From assembly GCA_015680685.1 (NCBI GenBank), contig MNCI01020127.1:907347-971346 (forward strand): 64,000 bases of DNA, given 5' to 3'. A program made the position numbers and the translations under genes. This document shows positions 11,426 through 24,192 of the stretch, piece after piece; within the stretch, counting starts at the first letter, position 1, and every line of letters begins with the position of its first letter. Below the pieces are notes generated by a model that did not search any database, was not told the DNA's origin, and saw nothing but the letters and a program-made list of their open reading frames with translations. This DNA is from Gnetum montanum (Eukaryota > Streptophyta > Gnetopsida > Gnetales > Gnetaceae).

Positions 11426-14400
11426 TACCCTCACAACTAAATGAAAACTCATCCTAGAGTTAAAAAAAATAAGGAACAAGTTCTTTGCAAAATATTGGAA
11501 AGGTATGGGATTATTAACTAACTTAAACAATAAACAAAACAATTGACTCTTGCATACCACAATGGTATAATACAAAAAATGGAACACATTATTACAAAAC
11601 AAAAACTGGGAAGCTCATGTGGTGCCTAGAGGTGGTGGCTCCTCCATTGGTTACTTCCCTTTGTCCCTAGGCTTTTGACATTTGTAACAATTCAACAATG
11701 CTTGCAACTTCTCCTCTTCCATCCTTGGGTCATGTACCATCCAGGCTGCTAAGTCGATGTGTGCTAGCACTAGTACATTCCAAGGACATGGTAGCTGTGG
11801 AAACATCTAATTAGCCTTTACATACCAAGCCACAAACTGCCATCATACCTCCTCAAAGGCCCTAGCTTTATCTTTGAGTTCATGATAATCTGTTAATGTT
11901 CTAGTTGGGTTTCAGACTATGTCCTTTTGTCCCTGGTAGCTAACTTTGACCACCTCCAATTCTGAGTTTTCCACATACAACTTCTACAAAGCATCCTTCT
12001 AATCTGCAAACTCTTTTTCATATAATGCATAGGTGGTTGCCACCTACTTTTCTAGCTCATTCTGAGGTTGACCTACATGTTTGCTTTGTTGGCCTTGGCC
12101 ACCTCGTGAATGCTTAGCTGATCTTTGTAAGGGTTCACCCTATGCACCTCTTTTTGAGGCCATCTGTAATCCAACAAAGATCAAGTGTTACTAAGGTTGT
12201 ATTCATTATCATTAATCACTTTATACCTTACTCGTTACCTTAGTTCATTAAGTTCTTAATGCATATGATCACAAAGTTAGAAAAATTTTCAAGAAAAATC
12301 CCTAAAAAGTGTCCATTGTCTTTTATGACTCTTCGCAATTGGTTCCTTTTTCCTTATGTGTGGCTTATAATGATGGTTCTGGTTCCTTAGGTGGAAAACA
12401 TTGGGTTTCTGGCATTAATGTGATTGATTTTTCATGATAACACCTAAATTTTTTAACATTCTTACCCTTATAATACCCTCTAGGAAATAGCAAATTTTAG
12501 CAATCTAGTGCATGCAAGCACAAACCACACCAATCCTCCCACATCCCCCCCCCAACAACAACTATCATTAACACTCCAAGTTCAGGTAAGTTCAAATGGC
12601 ACAAAAATTAGAGTGGTAGAGAGCTAAATATCACAAGTGGAAAATGAGTGCGCAGAGCTTTGATTCATAAGAGAAAATTTGAACAAGTCCACTAGTGGCA
12701 AATGATGAAAATGAAGTTTGAGGACTGTGGGGGTCATATATAGAGTTTTCGTTTGACCCAATGTTGGGTACACGATGTCACGTCAAACTCGACATCAGGT
12801 AGGGAACATCAAGGTCCATGAATTTTCACTTAATGCAATGGCTAAGCATGAAAACTAAAGCTTTGTGATTTGTTAGAAGGTTTAAAGTTAGGTCCATTAA
12901 TTTGGGATAAGCGGAAAATCAGTTTGAGGCATTGAAAGTGTGATAAGGTGGAGTCGTCAACATGAAAAGCACTAGAATGAGCAAGAAAAAGGGCATTGAA
13001 ATCAAAGTTCTGGATTGATCACGTGATATGGAATGGGAAACAAAAAAATATAATAATTGAGCACTTAGAGGGTGAAGAATGATGTGGTTATGTTAAACAA
13101 GTACAAGTCACAAAAAGTTACACAAGTGGATCCTCCCCAAAGCAGGCTCTAGTGTATGATGCCCTTGTGTAACCACACATAAAATGTCTATAGGCACTAA
13201 AGGAGTTAATTGCAACATATACCTATGAAACAAAACACACATGTTAAAACCACTAATCTAAGATAGTAACTCTATGTTACATAAAACCACAAGTCATGAC
13301 CACTCGGACAATGAGATGAGATGGACTATAGAAAGAATTGCAGAAATTAGGACATCCGGTCTTACCATGGGCATAATGAAATCGTGTGTGTTATTAATGG
13401 TTAAATAATCATTAGTCCTTCTTTCCAAGATTCAAACCAAGTCCAAACCTCATTGCAGTGACATCGCATCATTTCATCATGTCAGCGGACAACCATAAGA
13501 CTATCAGAGTTGCGAGGAGTAACATCATTTGGTGTTTTGTCCAAGGGAGGAGCTTGTTGAAGGCACACATTTTTTCTCTTTTCACTTTCTTGTTTTTTTT
13601 TATGAATTCTGAGAAGTCACCAACCTTTAGGCATGGATACATGTCTTTCTAATGGATCCCGTAGAAGTTTATTCAATGCTATTTTAGGTGACTCTTACTC
13701 CCATTTTTCATTAGATCTACAAGGGTATGGTTACAACCTCAGCAACATGATAGAACATATAGAAGTGGCCAAAGAGAATCCACGAATCCACTTGATGTCA
13801 CACCCCTTACATTCCACCTTGGTTCTACACTCTTCTATCTAGACACAATGATCGTGAAGTTACTTTTAGGTTGGATGATGGAAAAGATCATCATTATGAC
13901 TAGGGAAAGAACCTCTTATTAATGGAATGGGTGGATGGATGTCGTGGTCTCAATGTCTGAATAATTAGTCCCTTATGAATTGACAACATAGAGGAAACCT
14001 CACCTCAATGGGCAACATGATTGTTTTATTCACAAGTGAGAATACATAACAAAGAAAATGAAAACAAAAACTAGAGAAAATTGGAAGAAATAGAAAAAAA
14101 TTGAATCAAGAAATAGAAAAATGACAAAAAATTGTAAACCAAAAAGATGAAAAACACTTAAAAATATTGAAGATTAGAATGAGGGATGACCCCCACAACT
14201 AAACATTTGGCCCTGACAAGGATTAATAAGTGGATAAATAGTATCCATGCATGTATGAAACATTGGTAACTATTCATGCCCTAGCCATTGGGTGTCTGTT
14301 GGTGGTGTGGTGGCTAGGTAGAAAAATCATTGGTCACACACTTAAGTGTTAAATGTATGGTGGGTTAGGGTATGAGGTGTGTTAGTATTATGGATGTCTC

Positions 14401-14479
14401 ACTCACAATTACACCCTTGATCATGATTTGGTATGCATGGATTTATTTGTCTCCCCACACTGTTAGATTTATTGTTTAG
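11426..14479 (-). other. 3' noncoding interior of element C
   Basis: Starts (minus-strand 3' end) with the polypurine tract complement TACCCTCACAACT at 11426-11438. The two conserved noncoding blocks occur at 13628-13668 and about 13105-13160. No protein homology seen on either strand. Confidence 0.65.
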
Positions 14480-16668
14480 ATTTGGGATTGAAGTACTAAT
14501 GGATGGTGGCCCTTGTATGATCAAAGGATGTTGGTTAAGATAAGGAAGCTGGTGCACCATATTAGCATTGTGCTAGCTCAAATGATATGGTGGATCCATG
14601 CATGGTCTACTTTGGCTTACGACCTTTCCTCCAAAAGGGACGTTTCTAATGTTGTGGTTAAGACCCACTGGTGTCAGCATGTTTATGCACATTTGCAGCA
14701 CAAGTAACATTCGTTTGTTGGTAGTGTGGTGTGAAACCTTCTTATGTTGCTTGTGGTGGCATATAATGAGGTGGAGAATGAGAATATCAAGGGTAGGATG
14801 AATGGTAAGAGGCACAAGAGGTGATCCTTTAGGAGATGTCATGGGTTGATAGTACTTGAGAGAGTGGTAGTGGCAATTTTAAATAGAGGATGTAGAACTA
14901 GTTGGAGAAACAAGGTGTTGAACATAATATCCATGCTATTTTGGCAGATGGGAAGGATAGGACTAATTTGGTGGTGGACTTCCCCATAACTATGGTTGTT
15001 GTCACTGTAGTTGATGACCATGTTGAGGCTAGTAATAAGTCCCCCTAGGATGGTACGATCAGTTGTGAGACTATTTATAATCACCTTGTGGGAGAGGAAA
15101 TCTCCTAGGCATGTGCTTTTGCACAATCTTTAGATTTAAGCCACTTGCCCAACACTCATGTAGATGCAACAAGACTGGGCAGTGCCCTTCGAATGGTCAT
15201 ATATGAAAATGTAGCATCCATTATCTTCATTTTTGGTTGAGTCTATAGCCTTGCTTTGTTTAGTCATTTTTCCCATTTGCTAAAAAGTGTTCCTAGTTGT
15301 TTCTTAGTTTCATATCCTTTGTTTATTGTGATCGCTTGGCTTGTTTTACATGATCCTCTCCTTGACTATCTCAATAAGAGTTGTAATGTTTTCACATATT
15401 CATTTGGAAATCCTATTAAACTTTGCTTCAAGTTCATCAATAGACTTCTGTATCGATAGGGTTTGTTATGGAATCACCTTATCGAGAGTGGTTTCGTTCT
15501 CCTTCTCATAGATTTGGACCTCCTTCTATTGAAGAGTTGGGTCCCATTGATATTTCTTGACATTCTCCCATTTGCATATCTCTCCTTCTTCTTTTGCCAC
15601 ATGCTCGATTAGATCATGGATCTAATGGGCTTGGAGCTCATATAATTTCCCTAGGGCATACATCCTAAGGGTCTCTCTTGTTTCATTACAAAGCCCATCT
15701 ATGATGTGGAAAAGTTACCTTTCTTTGGAGAAACCATGGCCTGGGCATCTATTTAGTAAGGCATAATATTTATCTAAGGCCATGTCCAAAGGTTCATGTT
15801 GTTCTTACTTCCACTCTTGGATTTTTCTCCTCAAATTAGACACCCTCGCATAGGTTTAGTATTTCTCATTGAAAAGTTCTAGCATTGTAGACCATTTCCG
15901 GATTAAATTTGGTCTCAACGATCTATACCACACACTAGCTCTATCAATTAGTATCCTAAGCTTTTTCAATCTAGTTTCAATGTTGTAGAAAGCACAAGCA
16001 TCATGGAAGGATTGTAAATGATGTTGCGGGTTTGAATCATAGCCTTCTACAAATTTAGAAAAATTATTCATGTCAAGCTTAGGGAGGCAACTCTTTTTGT
16101 GATGCCTGTGAGATATCTTAACAACCTCTGTGATCTGCATTAGGCTCTTAGTGGTTAGCAAGGGTTCATCGTCATCAAACAAGTTATGAGGAAAATTTCT
16201 ATCTCGATGCGTTTGATCGTGATAATGTTGTCTATGTTCATGGTGATGTTGTTGATCTTTCCCATGGGTTTGATTTTGATTTTTAGTCTAACCCTTTAAT
16301 GGAGCTCTATCTCTATGCCTACGTTCATCTTCATCAGAACTAGACGTTGAAGGGAAAGAGGAAGATGAGAAACTAGAAGAATTTCCATGGCTTCTATGGT
16401 AATTTTCAAGGTCCTTTAATTTATTGTTTCTGGGTTTTGAGGAGGTGTTAGGCCTTGAAGCCTTTCCTAGTTTAGGACTTACATCATCTCCTCTAAGATT
16501 TTCTACCTTAGGTGAATGTAGTCTTTGAACGTCATTAGGGTGATCATGATCATAAGAAATCCCTATATAAAGTTGGTCACTCCAATTTTCTTCATCATAT
16601 ATCTTGTTATTTATCTAATGAATGTGTTCACTATATAGTGCATTGTCACTTCCATGTGAAAGAGACAT
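14480..16668 (-). pseudogene. gag pseudogene of element C
   Basis: The minus-strand ATG at 16668 is followed by serine-rich and Arg/Asp-rich segments, then the gag core, best preserved at 15856-16182. That core carries EGYDSNPQHHLQSFHDACAF and VWYRSLRP, matching A, B, E and G. Downstream, at about 14480-15120, a Pro/Tyr/His-rich tail aligns with the tail of element E. A stop early in the frame (about 16616) and others later mark it as a pseudogene. Confidence 0.78.
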
Positions 16669-16793
16669 TGTTGTTGGTTTATAGTGTGTGTGATTTAATA
16701 TTTTCTGAAAGATATATCATTAATAGCTTTACAATGATCATGTATAATATAACTAATCTAGATAATTAGCACCATCATTGACAATGGTGTCAA

Positions 16794-17659
16794 TGATGAG
16801 CGACGAGGCACCCCTATGCTCAACCATATGAATCACAAGCATTCATGCATGATCCGGTCAAATTTTGTGAATGGGACTAGTTGTGGTATCTAGATCATTA
16901 TGCTCTGATCGCAATTCACTATCTTCCCACTTGGACTAGTGTTAGCTTTGTCACATATGGTTTAGTCTTGTTATCTAATTCTACTTTGCTCCTAATGACA
17001 ATAAATAGGTAAATGAATTAAGCTAATGAACATTAAAAAACAAGATCTAAACTAGCCTATGTGTGATGAGTATCCACTCTTAATCATCCATATATGTCTT
17101 GGACTTCGTAAGACTACTTCTAGGATTGCCAAGTGTATGTCACTGGGTGTGCCAAATGATACACTTCCGAATTACCAAGTATCTACACTTAAACGCTCAT
17201 GATTAAGGCGTACACATTTTGCTTAATAACGGGAATAGTAAATAGCAATAAATGGAAACATTTAACTAAAGGAAATAGTAAATAATTAATAATTAAAAGT
17301 AATAATAATCTAAGTGGATGTTACAATGATGGGAGTAATATTGATCTTTATTGTCAGTCATGTAATGTGTCCAACTACGTCACACTCGAACAAAGGTGTC
17401 GTATGCTTATAAATATCAGACTGCGGGCATGCACTGGGAATAATAGGACTCTAAGAAAGACTATCAAAAATTGAAAACTAAAACTACCTTCTCTACCTCC
17501 TCTACCATCTGTGCACCCAAGTGTTGTATTTATAGGCTAACCCAGAGGAGACGACATCAGATACCTAACATCACTTTTTGGTTTCGACATCGAGTATCCA
17601 ACATCAGAGCTCTAATGTCGGGTATTCGACATCAGGGCCTAACAAATCATGACTCATCA
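16794..17659 (-). repeat. 5' LTR of element C
   Basis: An 866-bp minus-strand LTR. Part of the hairpin is lost: after TTTAGTC near 16967 about 27 bases present in the other LTR are missing. The long-range pair is still perfect: plus-strand AACCATATG at 16822-16830 and CATATGGTT at 16954-16962. Confidence 0.9.
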
Positions 17660-19508
17660 ATAAGTAATTATGTAAATTAGTGAGATCACATCATCCATCC
17701 CTCCAATTATCTAAATAAAAGGTCTTTATCATGAAAATGATCTAGTTCTTCTTACATGAAACTAAAAATTAATTAATGATCATGGTACCTTGAAGAAAGA
17801 GGGAAATACCAAGTGGAAATGGTAAAGGATGTGACCTCAAGGGGATTTGTTGGGTTCCCTTCTTGACTTCCTTCATGTGGTTTATGACTCCTCTAGGAAC
17901 ATATAATCACTCCTCCATCGACCAATAAAAAGGAATCCATGTCTTTGCATGGTGTGATTGCCATTAATTCACATTTTTTAAAAACACACAATAACAATGG
18001 GAATTCAAACACACCCCTTAAACATAATAATGGGCTACAAGCACTGGTTATGGGGCTAGAAAGACATGTTATCCATGCTTGAAGGCAACCCTCTAACTAA
18101 GGCACTTTCTTCCTTCTTCTTTTTTCTTCTCTATTTGTAGTAATGATTGTTCTCTATGGTTGTTGTGGACTCATGATGGTAGGCGGGAAGAAACAAATCA
18201 ATGCAAAGTCACTATTAATGGTATGGACTTGGTCTAAAACTTGGACATATAGGTATGATGGTCATTTTAATCACAATTCTCACCAGGACTTATTGCACAT
18301 ATGGTAAAATACCTACATCCCAATCTCTACAATCCCTTCTCATCCCATTCTTTACCTCACTGCTACATGCAATTATGAGCCTACTAGTTTTGTATAGTAT
18401 AGTGAAAAATCCTAAACAAGGTAGTTTTATGTTGTTTGGAATAAATACATTATTTATATTTAACTTCTAGGGTTCCCACAAACATTTATAGACATGGTTC
18501 TACAATGGCATTATGGCAGGAGCCTACTTTGGGAAGGACACACTTGCATGACTTTTGTTGATCATCCCTTTGAACCAAACCCCACATCTTAAAGAACATC
18601 ATTAATAGCTTCTCTAACTTTATGCATGATTTTGGAACTACTTCTCATCAATTTCAATAAATTTTTCCTACTTTTCTATTAAAATATCCTTCAAATTCAA
18701 TATTTCTTAACCATCTTCATAACTAAACCTTTAGTTTTAATTGTTCAACAACTTTTGCGCTTTCGAAGTTAAGCTCATTTATCATGGGAGGTAAAGGATG
18801 TACTTTTTCTAACACCCCACTTTGAACAATATGGTAACTAATATTATTTAATCAAAATAATTTGAACAACATCATAATTTTTTTAGTTACCTCATAGCTT
18901 TGGGAATGGTACTTTATCATCGTCATGTGCTTAAATGCTCATAGTTTAAGCTAACTAAGGGATCTAAAAAGGGTTAATTGTAAAGGAAAATTTACCAAAA
19001 CTACTGATGATCTTTTGGTAATTGTAGGTGATGCTAAGAGGAAACCCTAAGTTTGAAGGTCTTTTGCCAAGCCAAGAATGCAGCTAAGGGAAGGACAAAG
19101 GAGGATATTCCAATGGATAAATAGTAGCACAAATAGGATAAAGGCTCAAACATCACATGTTTGCTAGATCCATGGGATAATAAGAAGAAATTTTTGTCCA
19201 TCCTTCACAAATGAAAGAGAAGCATCAACATAACAATCAAGGTTAGAAGTCTACCACCACTAGCAACAACAAGAAAATCATCTTCAGCGAAATTTTGAAG
19301 ACCTCTACAAATTTTGTAAACTTTAATGTTTGTCTAGTCTTTTTGTCATTTTGTAATACATCCACCTGAATAAAATTTTGTAATGAGGCACTTAGATTCA
19401 ATTAGTAGTTAGAGTCAATCAATAATCCCATACATTTCCAATTTTGTAAAGAAAGCTCGATCTTATTCTATTAACTAGAGCACAAGTTATTAGCTAGTTG
19501 TGGGGGTA
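17660..19508 (+). other. 3' noncoding interior of element B, right of nested C
   Basis: Collinear with element A from about 3650 to 5522. Includes the conserved blocks at about 17999-18105 and 18521-18557, and ends with the purine tract GTGGGGGTA directly before the 3' LTR. The open frame at 18255-18470 is matched by a similar short frame in element A (about 4171-4395), but both are low-complexity and I do not call a gene. Confidence 0.65.
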
Positions 19509-21257
19509 TGATGAATCATTATTTGGTTGAGATATCATAGATGCTATATTATTGATGCCACATCACATTTTCATTGTAGCATCCTTGTCAATTCATCTCA
19601 ATTAGTTGCTACATCTCATCTACAATGTTGCATCTACTATAACTTAGTTGCATTGAAGTAGCCCCGCTAACGCATGGATTGATTTGTCGATGCATATGCA
19701 TCGATGCAGTGTCTATCTTCACCTATAAATATGTGAGCACCCACTGCATATGAGGCACCTTTTGGTCAATTTAGTAGTTATGAGTGGAGGATACCCCCTA
19801 CATCCAACCATACAAATCACAAGCACTCATGCATGATCCAATCAAAGTCCATGAATGGGACTAGTTGTGACATCTAGATCATTATGCCTTGATTGTAGTT
19901 CACTATTTGTCCACTTAGACTAGTGGTAGCTTTGTCACGTATGGTTTAGTCCAAAGTGAGGCACATGATTATAAATTTTGTTCTAGCCTTATGTTACTCT
20001 TAACAATAATAGAGAACTTAATTATTTAATCTAATTCACAATGGGAAGATAAAGTCTAAACTAGCCTACAAGTGATGAGTGTCCATTCCTAGCTTTTTGT
20101 ACACATCTTAAACCATGTATCCACTACTAGGATTACCAAGCGCTACGCCAATGGGTGAACCAACCAATAACGTTGCTGGAATTACCAAGCAAATACATGT
20201 TTATGCTCAAAATTGGTCATGCTCATTCCGCCAATTCATTAACATGCATGGAAATGTAAATATTAACTAAGTACATGAAAATTAAATTGCATTGAAAGTA
20301 AATCTAATCTAAGTCAAAGTATTGCAATGAATAAGAATCAATCTCGATCTTATTGTCATTCATGGAGTGTGTCCAAGTACATTGCCACTTGAATAAGACA
20401 TCATACAATTGAGTCAGATCCACACTATAGGCACTCACTAACTATTCTCTAAGACTACAGAATAAAACTACAAGAGTTTGACTACTCTATTGACAAAAGA
20501 ATTAAACTATTATGGATCATGTGCTCAAGTGCTATATTTATAGTTAGGCACACATCTTGTGATATCGAATATCTGAAAACATAACTTGTGCTTCAATATT
20601 AAAGATCTGATATTGGGGCCTATGCAAAATATGATTCATCAAGTAGCTAGACTCTTGTAATTTCATTTCATGATCTTAGGAAATAATTAGTGAGTGCCCA
20701 TAGTGTTACTTTGAGTCAATTGTATGGTGTCTTATTCAAGTGGCATTATACCTAGACACATTCCATTAATGGCAATAAGATCGAGATTGATTTGCATTCA
20801 TTACAACACTTTAACTTAGATTAGATTTACTTTCCATGTAATTTATTCTTCATTTACTTAGTTAATATTTACATTTTCATGCATATTAATTAATTGGTGG
20901 AATAAGCGCAACTAGTTTCGAGTGTAAACACTTATTCGCTTGATAATCCCAACAGCGTTATTGCTTGGTTTACCTAGTAACATAACGCTTGGTAATCTCG
21001 GTAGTGGATACGTGGGTTCAAGATGTGTATAGTAAGTTGGGAATGGACACTCATCACCCTTAAGCTAGTTTTGACTTTATCTTCTCACTATTAATTAGAT
21101 TAATTAATTAATTTCTCTATTATCGTTAAGATTAGTTTAAGGCCGCAACAACATCAACCATTATATGCCTCACTTTGGATCCATGAAATTTGACTAGATC
21201 GTGCATGAATGCTTGTAATTCATATGGTTGGGCATAGGGGGTACGCACTACTCATCA
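19509..21257 (+). repeat. 3' LTR of element B, interrupted by a solo LTR
   Basis: TGATGAATC at 19509 to TCATCA at 21252-21257. It is interrupted by 19778-20641. It also carries an internal deletion near 21180, where CACTTTGGA joins TCCATGAAATT; this removes most of the hairpin and the segment after it that the 5' LTR keeps at 7217-7316. Confidence 0.85.
19778..20641 (-). mobile_element. solo LTR (C-like family), - strand, inside the LTR of B
   Basis: An 864-bp minus-strand LTR with ends TTATGAG...TCATCA (first base pair decayed). It is flanked by a perfect target-site duplication AGTAG (19773-19777 and 20642-20646). No internal region, so it is probably the product of LTR-LTR recombination. 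Confidence 0.9.
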
Positions 21258-21613
21258 CCTCTCTTGAACTTATCATACCTCAAACTAGTGTAGTCTCCTT
21301 GGAAAAAGGTATCTTTTGAGAGCAAACCCACCCTTCTATTTATTAAATGAAGGACATCCTATGACTTGGAATAAAAATCTACTGGGAGCCACTTACTAAA
21401 TATACTTTTTTTTAATTCATGGTATCTTTGACAAAAAAGCTCTCATGAGGAAGTGGTTGAGCTAAAAGTGACAACACTCACAAGTCACATTGGAATGGTT
21501 ATTTGAAAATGACAACACTTAAGAAAGTTAAATATAAGTGGTTAGGTGAAAGTGACAACACTCAAGATAGTGACATGGAAGTGGTTAGGTAAAATAGTCA
21601 AGTAGCAGGTATT
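21258..21613. other. unassigned sequence between elements
   Basis: About 350 bases carrying the CCTCT duplication of B at the left and GTATT (duplication of the next solo LTR) at the right. A short imperfect repeat of AAGTGGTTaGGTgAAAgTGACAACACTcA occurs about three times between 21440 and 21600, unit about 60 bases. No gene seen. Confidence 0.5.
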
Positions 21614-22486
21614 TGATAAAGTCAAATTTTTGTTCATTGCGATATTTTATTTTCGATATTGTAGCAACAATGTCATGGTACATGCTACATCATCATTGAT
21701 GCGATGTCTCAGGATGCATTTAGCCCTATAAATATTGATACTTGGGTGCACAATCTGATAGTTTTTCATTCAACACTTAGCTAAATTCTTGCAATTTGTT
21801 TTCATAGACTTAGCAATAAAGTGAATGCCCACAATGTAATGTTTGGCAGTTGTTTGGTGTCTTTCTTCGAGTGAATTGTACTTGGACACAGTTCATGACC
21901 AGTAATAAAGATCTAGATTTTTTTCCATCATTGTAGCATTCACTTAGTTTCCTTTGTTTACTTAGAATAATCTTTACTATTTTCTTAGTTAATCATTTAC
22001 ATTTCAAGCACTTTATTTTGTATGTCATTAGTAAGTGGTATGGATACAACTGGTTCCGAGTAGCACTAAATGCAGTTATTTGGTAACCCATTAGTGGCAT
22101 TGCTTGATTCGCTTAGTAGTAATTCCACTTGGTAATCCAAGTGGTAGCTACACAAGTCTGAGGTGTGTACGGTAGACCAAGAGCGAATGTCCATTGCATT
22201 AGGCTAAGATGGGTTTACGTTTTCATAGTTAACTAGACTTAGAATCTATTCAACCATGTTTACTTTAGGAGCACTTAAGAGCCTAACAACATCAATTAAT
22301 CATACGCCTCACTAAGAGCTAAACCATACACTTGCACCTCACTAGCTCAAAGTGGGAAGATAGCAATCTCAAACTTAACATCAATTGCTAGCATAATGAC
22401 ATTGTCCATCTGCAAATTACAATTTGATCACGCACTCGCACTCATGACTTGTATGATAGAGTGTTGGGATGCTCCACCACTCATCA
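21614..22486 (+). mobile_element. solo LTR, D/I family, + strand
   Basis: 873 bp, TGATAAAG...TCATCA, flanked by GTATT (21609-21613) and ATATT (22487-22491), one mismatch. A TATA box (CCTATAAATATTG) lies near 21725. The R/U5 hairpin has arms with GAGCTA (22316-22321) and TAGCTC (22343-22348). It is the same family as 56098-56959 but diverged from A, B, C, E and G. Confidence 0.85.
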
Positions 22487-22559
22487 ATATTGTTGGTTGA
22501 CAAGTGATTAAATTATCACTATCACAATCATAGCTCATCCTACTTGATCTTTCTCTCTT

Positions 22560-23075
22560 TTTTAAAAAATAATAAAATAATATTTTTAGCATTGATGTTG
22601 AGGTGAGGGAGGAAAAAATAAAATAACATTTACCATTAATGTTGAAGTGAAGAGGAAATTCAAGGTAGGAGGTATGTATATGGTATCATTGATGAAAAAT
22701 AGTGGAAAGTCAAGTTAGTAGCTATATTTAGTTAACATTAATGTTGAGGTGAAGAAGAAAAGAATAGAATAATATTTGATATTAATGTTGAGAATGAGGG
22801 ATGAAAGAATAAAGTAATATTTACCATTAATGTTTAAGTGCAAATGGGAACTCAAGGCAGAAGTTATGTATATGATATCATTAATGAAAAATGGTTGAAA
22901 GTCAAGTTAGTAGCTATTTTTGGTTACCATTAATGTTGAGGTGAACAAAGAAAGAATAAAATAATATTTGATATTAATGTTGAGAATGAGCAAGGAAATA
23001 ATAAAATAATCTTTACTATTAATGTTGACATGAATGAGGAAACTGAAGGTAGGAGGTATGTATACGGTATGCTTT
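22560..23075 (+). repeat. tandem repeat, about 191-bp unit, about 2.5 copies
   Basis: The phrase ACCATTAATGTTgAaGTG starts at 22632 and 22823, and a variant ACTATTAATGTTGAcaTG at 23015, giving spacings of 191 and 192. Between them runs a shared order of words (AGGTAGGAGGTATGTATA, TGAAAAATgGTgGAAAGTCAAG, TAATATTTGATATTAATG). A half-unit sub-repeat built on ATTAATGTTGAG is also visible. Confidence 0.8.
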
Positions 23076-23233
23076 ATCCCACGGAAATCCTAGAGAAAAA
23101 GTAAAGAAAGTCAAGGTAGCATAAAATAGCTAACATGACCCTTAAAACATATAGCTAACATAATCCTTTCATAAAACTCACATAGAACATAATAGTATCT
23201 CAAGTGTGACTCAAACAAATAACCTCTTACATG
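23076..23233. other. unassigned flank left of element E
   Basis: Short AT-rich sequence without features; ends with ACATG (23229-23233), the left target-site duplication of element E. Confidence 0.5.
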
Positions 23234-24192
23234 TGATGAGTGGCGAGGTACCCCTACACTCAACCATACAAATACGAGCGTTCACGCATGATCTGGTCAA
23301 ACTCCGCAAATGGGCTAGTTGTGGTATCTAGATAGTTACTCGTTGAGCATAGTTCACTATCTTTCCACCTGGACTAGTATTTTCTTTTTCACGTATGGTT
23401 TAGTCCAGAGTGAGGTGTATGATGTGGTCCTAAACTAGTGCTACTCCTAGAGGCAATGGAAAGTAACTTTGTTTTAACTAAGAGGGAAAGGGTGAAGAGA
23501 GTCTAAGCTAGCCTAAGTGCGATGAGCATTCGTCCCTTAATCATCCATACACATCTTGGACCTCATGTACTACTACTGGGATTACCAAGCGCATGTCCTA
23601 GGTACACTCCTAGGATACCGAGTAGTCACACTTAAATGCTCGTGATTAAGTCGTACTCATTCCACGTTTGATAACAGGGATAGAAGAGGAAGGTAAAGAG
23701 ATATTAAGTAAGAAAGCAATAAATAATAGTTAAAACTAAGTGAATGTTGCAATGATGAAGTAATCTCGATCTTTATTGCCGGTCATGTGCATGTCCAAGT
23801 ATGTCACACTTGAATAAAGGTTCCATACAATTACAATCATCACACTGCAAACATGCATCGAGGAAAGGGTTAAGAGGAAAAACTCACAAAAATATCCTAC
23901 TCTAATACTAACTTCCTATGACTTTCCCATATGCCCAATTGTGTATTTATAGCCTCACACAGGAACCATGATATCGCGTATCCGATATCACTAGCCAAGC
24001 TATGATATTGCATACCTAATATCGAGGGTCTGATATCGGGACTCATCAGATATCAGGGGTCCGATATCAGCACTTGGTTAACAAGTGTCCGATATCAGCA
24101 CCTGGTTAACAAGCGTCTGATATCAACACTTGGTTAACAAGGGTCCAATATCAAGGGTTCAATATCAGCACCTGACAAACTACAATTCATCA
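23234..24192 (-). repeat. 3' LTR of element E
   Basis: 959 bp. On the minus strand U3 begins at 24192 and is crowded with GATATC-type palindromes until the TATA box (plus-strand TATTTATAGCC near 23943-23953). Hairpin arms on the plus strand are CACCTGGACTA (about 23367-23377) and TAGTCCAGAGTG (about 23401-23412). Compared with A, one T-A pair has become C-G in both arms. Confidence 0.92.
24059..24146 (-). repeat. 28-bp tandem repeat in U3 of the E 3' LTR
   Basis: Three consecutive units of the form GTCcGATATCAgCACcTGGTTAACAAG, each with a GATATC palindrome and a GTTAAC palindrome. The equivalent array in the other LTR (29266-29368) has a different set of variants. Confidence 0.85.

Larger units (their letters stand above)
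10560..17659 (-). mobile_element. LTR element C, gag-only gypsy, - strand, nested in B
   Basis: Two 866-bp LTRs in minus orientation (TGATGA at 10560, TCATCA at 17654-17659). Flanking 5-mers are GTAAG (10555-10559) and ATAAG (17660-17664), one mismatch. The interior, read on the minus strand, has a decayed tRNA-Asp-type primer site (16775-16792), gag (about 16668-14480), the shared noncoding blocks (13628-13668 and about 13105-13160) and a polypurine tract next to 11425. No pol is present. Confidence 0.9.
6433..21257 (+). mobile_element. LTR element B, gag-only gypsy, + strand, with nested insertions
   Basis: Ends TGATAA...TCATCA with a perfect 5-bp target-site duplication CCTCT (6428-6432 and 21258-21262). 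The interior holds a gag pseudogene, a long noncoding part and no pol. Two younger elements lie inside: C (10560-17659) in the interior and a solo LTR (19778-20641) in the 3' LTR. Removing both leaves an element of about 6.9 kb, comparable with A, C and E. Confidence 0.9.

Noticed and set aside
22560-23075. CRISPR-like array
   Set aside because: The repeats are about 191-bp tandem units with no short repeat-spacer pattern, in a plant nuclear context.
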